Assembly (NCBI GenBank): GCA_025093985.1
Contig: JACAAK010000013.1
Span: forward strand, 310,001-374,000
Direction: 5' to 3'
From: Calvatia gigantea
Taxonomy: Eukaryota; Basidiomycota; Agaricomycetes; Agaricales; Lycoperdaceae
DNA: 64,000 nt
Shown: positions 20,806-30,855 of the stretch, one piece after another
How the letters are laid out: every line of letters begins with the position of its first letter
How positions within the stretch are numbered: position 1 is the first letter of the stretch
Translations under genes and position numbers: made by a program
Notes under the pieces: model-generated
Seen by the model: only the letters and a program-made list of their open reading frames with translations
Told to the model about the DNA's origin: nothing
Database searches by the model: none

Positions 20806-23180
20806 ATGTCACTCTTCACCAACGCCCATGGGGTTGAGGTCACTGGCGGCCAGTTTACGGCAACCACTGCCATCACCAACAACAATACCTACCTCAGTGG
20901 CCCAACTGGTACGCTTTGTCAACATGGGCGAGCCGATAAGCTAATCTCAGACTAGGCATTGATATCCTGCGCGAAGCATCCGCTCCTGAAGCGGCCCATG
21001 ATTCCTCCGCTCGTTCGTACTCCCCTCGGTGTTTCCCTGGAACACGTAAACAGTATATTGAAGATATCGTACGCCGGGCTATCCCTTCCCTCAGTGACAT
21101 CCCTCTCCCAATATACTGGATGAGAGGCCCAGCTGGAGTCGGAAAATCTGCCCTTGCTCAAACGTGCGCTGAGGAACTTCAGAAAAAGGGGGCACTTGGT
21201 GCCGCGTTCTTCTTCTCGGTCAACGGGCAACGCATGCCGGAGAAGTTCTTCCCTTCCATAGCGTACCAGCTCTCCACCATTCATCCCGCCTACCATGACC
21301 TCATCGATCGAAAGCTCCGGCGTGACAAGACCATCGTTGGCAAGGCTATGCGGTTCCAGTATCAATATCTGATTGACGAACCACTGCGGGAACTGGAGAA
21401 AAATGGAAGGGGGATTAGGAACGGGCTCCAGGTATTCGTTGATGGGCTCGACGAGTGTGAGGGGGTGGACGCCCAATGTGAGATCATCCGTATCGCTGCT
21501 GCAGCGGTGTCAAACGGAGTCATTCCCTTACGCTGGGCTTTCTTCAGTCGTCCAGAGCGTCATCTCGAGACGACGTTCTCCAGAACTAGTGTATTCCCGT
21601 ATTGCTACAAGACGATCTTGCCAATCTCAAGAGACGCTGATGGAGAAATCGAACTGTATCTCAGGAACTGCTTCGACAACATCCTCCCACGTCACAACAC
21701 TTCAACACAGACTCTGTGGCCCTCCGCTGAAGAAATGAAGACAGTCGTTGCTGCTGCGTCTGGGTCGTTCATCTACGCAACAACGGTTGTTCGATTCGTC
21801 GGTCGTTTGGGTTTGCTCAGCCCTCAGAAGCGTTTACTTGCGATAATTGACGTGATTTTGGATCATCGCTCTCGTGCTGGTACCAGCGCTGATGCACCGT
21901 TTGCCGAGCTGGATGCATTCTACATGTTGATTTTGCAACGCATCCCTACAGAAATCTTCCCATCTGTCCATCTACTACTTGCTTTGATGTGTCGACTTGG
22001 AGTTTCGAGTGCAATACGGGCTGCCCACGCCTTGAAGCTGTCTAAAGATGAATTTGAAAATGTCTGTAACCATGTGGGGCTGTGATCCACTTTGAGGACC
22101 CAGGCAAAGACCTTGAGCTCGACTCCACCATCGACACCAGCTGTGCATACACGCAGGCCAGCCAACTCTCTCCAGAACTTTATCTACAAATTTATCGTGA
22201 CCTCGGAGGGCGGATCAACTTCTATCACAAATCCTTCTACGACTTCCTCCTTGACCCAGTGCGTTCGGGTAGTTATTGTGTCAAGCCCTCAGAAGCGCTA
22301 GCAAAACACTATGTCAAAATTCATCTCGACTATGATCGAAGCTTTTGCTGGCGTGGCTCAGGTGGGTTTACACCAACACGTCTCTTTTACATATGGTTCT
22401 GACTCCTTATGTCCCTAGAATTGGTTCTTGCACCTGGTGTACCTGATTCGGCGGCCTCTCTTTCCTATCCGTACACAAATGAATTGGTCAACTCAATCCT
22501 CAAAGCTTGGGTCTATATTCAGGTTGGTTATGAAGACCTACACAGTTTTCCTGCACCTCCAACAGCGGGAGGATTGGATGCTGACCGTAATTTCCGCAAG
22601 CATCTGCACGTCGACACAAATATTGACGTCCGCAGTTCTCTGTATCACCGCCTGATTTGGGGTTGTGTATCTCAGAGACCAGTGTCTCCGGGAATTTGGA
22701 TTGATTATATTTCATGCGATAAATTTGCTGAATTTAATGTGGTTGAATTCAAATCGGTAAACATTTCCACTTCGACATACAGTGACCCTGATTTGACCAT
22801 AAATCTTAAGATGATCAAACAGCGGGAGCGAGCAAATGTGATCCGACAATACCATCCCACCTTGACTTCGAGGGTCAAGTCTCTCTTTCGCAACAAATCC
22901 CGGGAAGGTGTTGAGTCGGCCTTGTATCGCATGGGACATGGCGAGAAGTCGATCTTTTGGTATTGGGAAATCAATGCAATATTATCGGTCGTTCCGTGCA
23001 ATTGATTTAGCGGAGGGAAAGAAGAGATTTCGAGAGGAGGGTTTTGATTCATGACCCGGGTATGGGGATGCGGATGGAAGTGATGGAGGGGACAAGAACG
23101 AGCACAGGAACGAGGAAGGGGACAAGAACGAGAATACGAACGAGGAAGGGAACATGACTCGGAACGAGGGCAGATCCTAA
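20806..23180 (+). pseudogene. NACHT-domain NLR-like gene 1, broken by frameshifts
   Basis: Exon 1 is 20806-20908, with an N-terminus starting MSLFTNAHGVEVTGGQFTA. A 47-nt intron (20909-20955, GT...AG, CTAAT branch) follows, then exon 2 from 20956. Exon 2 carries Walker A GPAGVGKS (near 21130), AAFFFS and Walker B VFVDGLDEC, as in fungal NACHT/NWD-type signalling ATPases. Against gene 2, one base is missing near 22075, giving a stop at 22083-22085. The downstream parts (to 22361, 22419-22756, 22811 on) still align across 57- and 54-nt introns. An 8-nt deletion near 22970 shifts the last exon, and a TGA replaces Trp near 23050. It is therefore a pseudogene, although a truncated NACHT protein could be made. 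Confidence 0.85.
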
Positions 23181-23189
23181 TAAGTAGCA

Positions 23190-23640
23190 ATGGGTGGGCG
23201 GGGGGGATAAAATGAGCACCGCTATGGATGTTTCTGTTGTTGGACTCAATGCTATGATACATATTTACAGTGTTGCAAGCTATGGAGTCGTTATCATCTC
23301 ATTTTGCTAACTACCGCAAGAACGCGGAGCGGGGGAGACGTAGGAGGGGTGCTCCGAAGGAAGTGCTCAACCTTATCCGTTCAGCGCCTCTACCCTCGGG
23401 CGACGTGGTTGTGGTAGTGAACAATTTTCTTGAGATTTAGATATTAAGTGAGATGAAGAGGTCAGATACTGGGTGTCAATATCGGGCGTTGAATCCGCAG
23501 ACCGGCGTGGACTCATTACAGGTAACTTGAAAGCTAAGACGAATTCTCAAATCCTATCTACGGGGACTTAACAATAAGGTCAATTTCCTATGGTACTGGA
23601 TTATCGAAACAGCAAAGAGTATACTCAATCAGCCTAACGT
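23190..23640. other. Downstream flank of NACHT gene 1
   Basis: It aligns with 60355-60830 downstream of NACHT gene 2 (shared CTCAATGCTAT, CAGTGTT, GAGATTTAGATATTAAG). It represents duplicated 3' flank. No gene is supported. Confidence 0.5.
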
Positions 23641-24010
23641 GGTTTCCCAAGGTCTTTCACTTGACGATCACATGAGTTTGGCAAACGACTATCAGCGATG
23701 TAACGTAACCAAGGGCACACCAACGATCCAAATGCATGCCCTGCACTGGCCCAGAACTGCAGTTACCGCAAACCAAGCCGTGCAACCCTGATATTGCATA
23801 TGTCACTAAGTGATCAAGGACAGACTGGATGGTACGATCATAAGCACTCCGTGAAAACCACTGACGAGTGGAGTGGATTTGAAAAAGGTGAGGTTTGAAG
23901 ACCGAAAGCTTGCAGAGCACACTCGGCGTTTGGCACGGGTAGGGGGGGAGAGTTCGTATGCTGGTTGGGGGCAAAAGGGGTTTGTAGCCGGATGCATACA
24001 AGATCTAGTA
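23640..24010. repeat. Segmental duplication downstream of NACHT gene 1, paired with 60830-61200
   Basis: Shared blocks include ATCAGCGAT, GATCCAAATGCATG, GACAGACTGGATGGTACGAT, GAGTGGATTT.AAAA, ACTCGGCGTTTGGCA and GGATGCATAC.AGATC. A third, weaker copy lies at about 26590-26760. The duplicated unit thus runs at least 3 kb, from the leader cassette through the NACHT gene to here. Confidence 0.65.
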
Positions 24011-24059
24011 CTTGTCCTGCGACGCAAACCACACTCACCAAAGGATCCTCCGATGGAAA

Positions 24060-24790
24060 TCAATGAAATCAAAAGCACACTGGAACGTAATATCCAAGGA
24101 TCCGGCTGCGGTACTCGCAAACGAAGAAACAGAAGTGTGCGACGCCACCGCCACTACTGCTACGGTATGTACTACCGCTCCGGCCACTCCAGTGCTGGCG
24201 TCCTTGACCTTGTCATCCAATGTTCGACCACCGCGACGACCGACGACGGGGTCCCGAATGAGAAAGCGGATGAGATGTTGTGGGTTGTGGGTTATGACGG
24301 TACCTGGGGAAGGGAAAGGGAAGGGAAAGACAAAGGGAAGGGAAAAGAGAAGATGGTGAGGGTATGAGTTGTTGAAATTGGGGAGAGGAGTGCGTTGAGG
24401 GTTCGTGCAGCGGGCTATTTGGAAATTTTCGGGGTGTTATGTTTCAGGTGCACTTAAACCTCAGCTTGTTTAATTCTTTATTCCCCTGACTCGTCGTTTG
24501 TGAAGGGGCGTTGTGATCACACTGGAGCACACGTATTGCGACGGAGTTGCTTTTCGATGTAGGCCGAAATATTAGGTTTTTGTATGATAGGTACTCGATG
24601 ATTATGACACCTAAGGTAAGCCACCCTGACCCAGCTCACCGCTGCTGAGGCTAATGATTTCCTCAGTAGATTATTCTACATACATTCATTGTTTGGAAGC
24701 GGTAATTAAAAAATTCAAGATGTGGAGAAATATACTCGCGACAACATGGAATGGTATTCAAGGAGACTAAACAAGCTAAAGAAGATCATT
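24060..24790 (+). pseudogene. Relic of the unrecognised multi-exon gene, copy 2
   Basis: It contains ACTCGCAAACGAAGAAACAG (also at 18645), a GTTGTGGGTTATGACG block and a purine-rich GGGAAAGGGAAGGGAAAG tract (24305-24350). A putative intron follows (GTAAGCC at about 24615 to CCTCAG at about 24666) at the position kept in copy 1. Frames are broken on both sides. No domain is recognised. Confidence 0.4.
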
Positions 24791-24798
24791 AGTGACCA

Positions 24799-25240
24799 TC
24801 ACGATTGAACGGCAAGCATTTTATGACTCTCAACAATCTCAGACAGCTGGGGGCAAGGGCCCAATGATGAAGTAGGTGAGGAGGAAAAGAGTACACTGGC
24901 TGCGTACACATCCCTCGCATCTGAAACCTTGGCCGTACTGGTTTTTCCCAGTGGCGAGTTTGTGTAGACCTTCTCAGAAAAGATTCCCTGGGCTTCCATG
25001 AACTTAGTATCAGCAAATTCGGAGCGTCGTCTCAATACACCCCGAAAGCTCCTCAAGTCAAGAAAAACTTGTGCAAGCCAGCGACTGCGAAGCCCAGTGA
25101 CCTCCACCATACTTGCCTCCACCGTCCTTTGCGCAGCTCGCATCGAACAAGTTAGACGATCAGATTGGATGACTGATGTATTGTACAAGCAGGTTTGCGG
25201 CGCTGCTGCTACTTCACTATCTCCGTCACCACAATTTACA
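24799..25240 (-). pseudogene. Minus-strand coding-like relic, copy 1
   Basis: A minus-strand frame is open to 25332 (177 codons). Residues roughly 60-160 align with a second minus-strand frame at 29210-29640. Shared blocks are RSTCS, LVEV.G..W, FVLRRR-like FRGVLRRRSE, TKF.E, Q.F.E.V and ARDVYAASV followed by a serine run. Two diverged copies retaining the same frame suggest a former gene. I recognise no family. The start and the remaining exons cannot be placed. Confidence 0.4.
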
Positions 25241-25259
25241 ATAAAATATAAGAAAATAT

Positions 25260-25655
25260 AAGAATTGCACCTCGAACCACTCCCAAGGTCATCTACAAAC
25301 TTGCTCCCCACAATCCAAGTCGGCAAGAACAATTACACAGTATCCTCACGCCCACACCCGCACCCATGTAACCCTTGGTTCGACGATCACAACGGAAACC
25401 TCTCCCATCGGGACTCCAGGGCCGAAACCCCTCCGTGCCCGCCACAGAACAGATACCGTATACCTGACAACGGTTATGCATGTTCTCGGATGGTTATTTC
25501 AGCGGAAGTGAATGAAGTACGTATTACGTCGGCGCGAAAAAAAAACAGTTTTTGGTTCTGGGTTTCGAGCAACAAAATCTTTTGCTCAGATTCGGAATGC
25601 AACTGGCTTGACGTGGCGCTTCGTAAGTATAGATCTGTCTGTTGGTAGAACCTGG
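25260..25655. other. Intergenic duplicated sequence, no gene supported
   Basis: It shares blocks with 19700-20070 and 30600-30790 (CAAACTTGCTCC.CA.TCCAAGTC.GCAAGAACAA). Frames are short and not conserved. Confidence 0.4.
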
Positions 25656-25800
25656 GAGTTGGGTAGAGGTAACATCATTCCTTCGACGTTCGTGCGTTGC
25701 ATGAGGAACCGACAGCCTCTCTGATTCCGAGGCAGTGTCACGAGCTTTGCTGACGCTGTGGACATGGTGGAAGTGCTGGTGAAGGAAAGCATAGATGTGA
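25655..25800. repeat. R3 dispersed repeat, copy 2
   Basis: It includes GGTAGAACCTGGGAGTTGGG, TAACATCATTCCTTCGACGTTC and GTGCGTTGCATGAGG, matching 20075-20240. Confidence 0.55.
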
Positions 25801-26224
25801 CTGCTTGGATTAGACAGTTGGGTTATAAGGAGATCTTAAGCGTCATCTTGGCATTGAAGGGGAGTATCCAAAGTGTAGCCAACAGGAAGGTTAATATGCT
25901 GGAGAAGGGGAGAAGGGACCATCCGATCGGGAAGGCTTTAGACTAAAGGTTGGTCCAAGTATGCTAGATGTCTGACATTGGCAACAGGGATTTCATATGT
26001 GGATGGTAAGCAAAACAGGACGTAAAACAGTAAAACAGGATGTATATAAGCTCTCATAGACTGACGAGCAATGAGCGAATCAGCAACGGAACATTGAATA
26101 TGCCGACATGTAATGTATGCATGGGAGGTCACCTCAAGAGCGGTACGCTGTTACGTTCCATGAGCAACTGATCGACGATCCCGACAGTTTGTCTTTGGTC
26201 TGCTATCCGAATTATATCCCGAAA

Positions 26225-26440
26225 GACCAGTCCTGGCTTTTGTCTGCTTGTTGGTAGAACTCGGGAGTTTGGTGTAACGTCATTCCCTCTGTGTCCCAAC
26301 GTTCTGTGCAAGGAGCGACACTATTCCTGATGATGCCAAAAATGGTGTCATGGTTTTTGTCGACGTCGTGGATGTGGGAGTGCTGGGAAGAGAGTGGGTG
26401 GGCACGACTGCGTGCTTGGGCTGGGCGGTCTGTTGGAAGT
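26225..26440. repeat. R3 dispersed repeat, copy 3
   Basis: It includes GGTAGAACTCGGGAGTTTGG, GTAACGTCATTCCCTC, GTGTCATGGTTTTTGTCGAC and GAAGAGAGTGGGTGGGC. It aligns with 36745-36945 over its whole length. Confidence 0.55.
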
Positions 26441-27329
26441 GGGCATTGGGCAGAGGAGCATGGGAGAAGTGATGTGAGCCCATTGAAGAAAGAAAAATGT
26501 GTGCAATATTACCCGTTCAGCACCCCTACTTCCAAGACAACTCAGTTATACCAGAAAGTGATGTTCCCGAGAATTATTATGCATAAGCCCAGTAAATCGG
26601 AACGGGGCACACTATTGTAAAACAAAGCTTCGGATGCTACTGAGTGGGAAGGGACAGACTGGATTGTATGATGGGCTCCATGAGAATTAACAAGCGCAGC
26701 GAATTCGAGAAAGACTTTAAAGTAAGGGTTTTAGTCTGAATGTACTGGGCATTTGATAGGGAACAAAAGAGGTGATTAAACAGGTTGCGCACGGAATCTC
26801 ATAGACTGGTGGGTAATGAGCAGATCAGCAGCGGGATGTTTAAACGGGTTGAAATATTGGAGAAACGAAAGCGTCGGGGGACATCTAATTGGAGGAGGGT
26901 GCAGAACGGGTGACGGAATCCACCCTATCTACAAGCTCCAGATGATGCCGGAAGTGGCGTCGCAGGTTTTTTCAGCGGTGTGGATATGGGAAGCATAGGG
27001 AAGGAGCGGATAGGGATGATAACACCTTGAATTGGACAATCTGTTGGAAGTGGACCTTGAGTAGAGTATTAGCGCCGAAGGGAAACGCCCAAAGGTGTAG
27101 CCCACAGCGTGCGTGAATCCGTAGAAGAAAATGAACTAACCTACACACTTTGTAGAGCTCGAAGCGGAGTGGCGCCGGGGAAGCATAGAATCAAATGATA
27201 AATTAGCATGTCGCACCAATGAAAACGGGGATTCTGCGACTCACGAATCACTTCGCCGTTGCCGTCAGTGACGGAGTCCCGGGTCGTGATACGTTTGTGT
27301 GCGCTGGTGTGATTACTGGTGCAGGAACA
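26441..27329. other. Intergenic sequence, no gene supported
   Basis: It contains a weak copy of the 23640-24010 duplication (about 26590-26760) and a short R3-like piece (about 26935-27010). No frame with coding signals was found on either strand. Confidence 0.4.
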
Positions 27330-27540
27330 ACAAGCACGAAATAAACCTGGATCTTAGGCGAGAGTGAGAGTTGGCATTGGACGTTTCTTGAAGTTCGGAT
27401 ACAACTGAGAAATGCGCATTGTGAGCCCGTGGAACATGGGTATAGGAGGGTATGTGGGAATAGTCGAAGCCAGTTCCTTTTTGGTTCTAAATTCTGAATC
27501 CATGATTCGGTGTCATCGTCAGAATCGGAGGCAGGGAAAA
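27330..27540. repeat. R1 dispersed repeat, copy 2 (partial)
   Basis: It includes GAGAGTTGGCATTGGACG, TTCTTGAAGTTCGGATAC, GGAGGGTATGTGGGA and CAGTTCCTTTTTGGTTCT, in the same order as at 37460-37650 and 38995-39210. Confidence 0.5.
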
Positions 27541-28400
27541 TGGCCTAGGCGAATGTGGTGAAACTGGCAAACTTGAGACAGGGGATGCCAGTACGTGTAA
27601 TGAAGTAGATAGTTTACAGGGGGAGTGTTAGTGACCGCCAGTAGTGAAGAGTCCACGGAGGAGGCTTAACGAGAATATTGACAAGGAGGACCCAGGCGCC
27701 GATTAGCACCTAGTGGTTACGAAGACCCGGAATTCTGCCCAGCTACATTCAAGCGAAAGTCCATGAGGACAGGAGAGAGCAGCGATCGACGATGGTATCC
27801 AGGGGATGTGAACAGTGTTGGTGACGTCGTTAGTGGAAGACCCAAGGGAGATCATGACCCAGGAGGATAAATGTTTGCACGTGCTTGAACCGGGGACATC
27901 AGCTCAAGCGCTCAAAGCCCTTCACTACTGCCAAGGAAGGCCAGGTATGTCGACCAGGCAACTGGCTCAACGCCCCCCTTCCGAAACAGACCATCGACAA
28001 CAAGCTCCTGGACTTCTCCGAAAGATGTGCTCAGGAACCTCCTGCTAGACGTCCGCGATGATCACTCTCATCCATGTTTCCACTTATCGACGCAATGCGA
28101 GTCGCACTCATTCTGGCCGTCTCAGAGGATAGCTATGGTGCAAAAGTGTTTCTAAAGCCGGTAGCAAAAGCACTAGTTTCGGATTACTACGACGGTATGT
28201 TATTGCAGTCGTACGTTATTGCAGTCTGATATGCCCTAACTGACGGCTGAAATAGTCGTTATGTCTGGCAAATAATCACCCAACGACAACCAATTGTGGG
28301 ACTGTGTGCGATTTGTAACGCCCCTCCCTGTCTTCTTAACGTTAACCCTCGACGAATCCAAGGACGAAAATCCAATTTGCGGTGGACGGTGGCACGGGGT
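27540..28400. repeat. Segmental duplication unit U2, 5' part: leader cassette and VSEDS block
   Basis: It matches U1 in order: a GGAGGACCCAG.CGCC block (about 27695), the leader motif TTTGCACGTGCTTGAACC (27871-27888), CAAGGAAGGCCAGGTATG (27931 on), then a frame giving MRVALILAVSEDSYGAKVFL (about 28088-28150). The AACGACA.CC.A.TGTGG block is at about 28280. Confidence 0.5.
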
Positions 28401-28719
28401 ATCGCCTGCCAATAGCGTCCCTCCAATTATTTAGTCCTGTGTCCTCTGAACATAAATTCCTTCCTTCCTCCTCGTCTTCACTATCACCGTACCCATCATC
28501 ACCCCCACCACCACCACCGTCGTCGCTGATATTTTGATCGCCGAATTCGAAGCGACAGAAGAAACAAAGGGATGCTTCCGCGGATCGGCGAAGTTCTACC
28601 TATGTACGTCGAGAATCCGAAAGCACACTCGAATGCGGACGAACGTCAATACCCGAGGAATTTAGGGGACCTGACATACACATGCGAATTTCACAGCGTC
28701 GTACACTAATATACACGCG

Positions 28720-29230
28720 AATGGAGAAATGGAGGAGGGCGTCTGCTGCGAGAGGTCCTACCGCTCCAGCTAGTCCTCCAAGCGCTGATGCCCTTGACCT
28801 TGCCGCGGGAAAGTTTGGTCACAGCAACAGTTTACGACGGGAACCTGAACGAGATTTTTAATGAGGGGTTGTGGGTTATGGCGATATGTGGGGAAAGGGA
28901 AAGGAAAAAAGGAGGTGGCGACTGACCACAAGATTTGGGCGCATATTGAGTTTCAAGGTGCGCTTGGTTCTTAACTTATTTTATTTTTGTTGACCCGTTC
29001 ATGTAAAGGGGTCGGGAAAATCACCCGTTTTGCTTACAGCCTTTATGACGGAGTATCTCTTCAATCAGATTTTGTGATGAGTATCTGATGATCGTGGTGC
29101 CTGAGGCGAGCCACCTTTGTTCGTTTACCACCCCCATGGCTAACGATTCTGTCAGGAAATTGTTTCACGTGCATTCCTCGAAACTGGTAGTTCAAAGATT
29201 CGGGATCCGCAGAAACGTATCATGGGATGG
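28720..29230 (+). pseudogene. Relic of the unrecognised multi-exon gene, copy 3
   Basis: It aligns with copies 1, 2 and 4 (ACACGCGAATG.AGAAATGGA, GTTGTGGGTTATGGCG, GGGGAAAGGGAAAGG). The intron region has lost its GT donor (GAGGCGAGCC at about 29102), though the acceptor-like TCTGTCAG is kept. The downstream frame gives EIVSRAFLETGSSKIRDPQ. It is heavily decayed. Confidence 0.4.
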
Positions 29231-29640
29231 TGAGTATTGTTGCGTTTGCTGCCCCACCCTGCCCTCAACAACCCCAGACAGCTGGAGAAGCCCGGAGGGG
29301 GCCTGGATGAGGAACTTTGATTCGAGGAAGAGGACAGGGACGAGACGGGTACACTGGCTGTGTACATATCCCCTGCATCCGCCGCTTGGGTTATATTGAT
29401 TACTTTCCCGGCAACGGATTCGCAGAACACCTGCCTCAGCTCGGAGAACTTGGTTTCATGGTGGGACTCGTAGCGTCGCCTCAACACAAATTTGCTCAAG
29501 GCCGCAGAAAACCAGTGCGAGCCAGCGACTTCCACCAGACCCGCACCCACCATCGCTTGAGCGGCCCACGTCGAACAAGTTGAACGACCAGATTGTATTC
29601 CTGAAGTCGTACTTTACATATATGCGATGCCTTTCCGGTC
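29210..29640 (-). pseudogene. Minus-strand coding-like relic, copy 2
   Basis: The minus-strand frame aligns with 24799-25240 (SHWF..AL..FVLRRR, ETKFSELRQVFCE, AGDMYTASVPVSSLSSSS). It lies directly downstream of multi-exon relic copy 3 and convergent to it, as copy 1 does next to relic copy 2. The pair may therefore have been duplicated as one unit. No domain is recognised. Confidence 0.4.
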
Positions 29641-30855
29641 AACCGACCCACGCCTGTCCATCCAGAAACAGAGCATTGGCGACAAGTTCTTGGACACATA
29701 CAATGCGCCATTCCACCTTAGGACGATAACTTTTGTCTGTCCTTCCACCTATCTCCAGGACTAGAGCCACACTCACAGTGATTTACCGCAGGATAGCCTC
29801 AGTGCGTAAGTGTTTCCCCAAGTGGGACCGAAAGCGGGATTTGTGGTATGTCATTACGTTCCAAAGGGATCCTGTTCATGCTTTGACAGATGGCATTAAG
29901 GACGACGATTCAACCTCGTTCTGTTTTACAATAATTCAAGAGGTGAGCTGTTCAAAAATAGTTCTTTGGGTGAATGAGCTGGGGGCAATGGGTGTTTTGT
30001 TTGGGCCCTTTAACTGCAACCGACATTTCAATCGAACTGCAGGCTCGCCCACCCAACCTATCCTATGAATTTAAAGTAATCCTACCTCAAAATACGGGAT
30101 GGAAGTAAAGGCGGGTCGGTCTATCGATGTTCGCCGATGTCGCTTCCTCTACGCACGGTCATTGAGGGACACTGACCGTAAAAGCGTGTCAAATTCATAA
30201 TGCCCTACCCCATTCCCTTAACTTCCGACCAGTCGAAAAACGAAATATTCAAAATATGGCAAGCGGCTGAGTGAGCACGAAGGCCCTCCCCTTCATCTTT
30301 CTATCATCGGTCCTACTGCCACTCCTACCGCCACCATCTTACCTCAATCAGCGAAATCGAAACGACGGAAACAAAGGGGTGTTTTCCCAGAAGTCAACCA
30401 AGTAAGTGAGTGCACTGTCCATCCGAAAGCGCTCCCAAATCCGATGAACACCATATTAAAGCAACGCAAAGGATTCAGTATACGTATGCGCCTCTCACAG
30501 CGTCAAATGATATGACACGAACAAACGAGGAGATGGAGGAGGGCAGTGTTGGTATTTGCGAGGGGACCGTGTTGTAGTGCTAAACACTCTCAAGGCCGCT
30601 TATAAACTTGTCCGCTGCAGTCCAAGTCAGCAAGAACAACAATATGATCCCCTCGTGCCCAAACCCCACCAGTGACGTGTCCTCTCAAGACTCAATCCCT
30701 CATCCGACCCCGTGTGATTCCTCAATTCGACATAACACTGGAAGAAACCCTGTCCTAACGAGGGCTCTGGGGCCGGTTGTTAATACCATAACATAGACAC
30801 TATCTGACAACGGGTTGATCGTCGATCCAACAGTTACAATGGACAAAGAACGCGA
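29640..30855. other. Intergenic duplicated fragments, no gene supported
   Basis: It holds a partial leader/VSEDS unit (about 29640-29830: CTTTCCGGTCAACCGACCC and CCATCCAGAAACAGAGCATTGG match 20430-20475). It also holds a fragment of the 18360-18650 region (about 30210-30560) and a piece shared with 25290-25330 (about 30600). Frames are broken. Confidence 0.4.

Noticed and set aside
22705..23262. Minus-strand frame of 185 codons over the end of NACHT gene 1
   Set aside because: It is antisense to exon 4 and its low-complexity tail. The repeated Arg/Ser/Pro composition follows from the purine-rich repeat, not from a gene.
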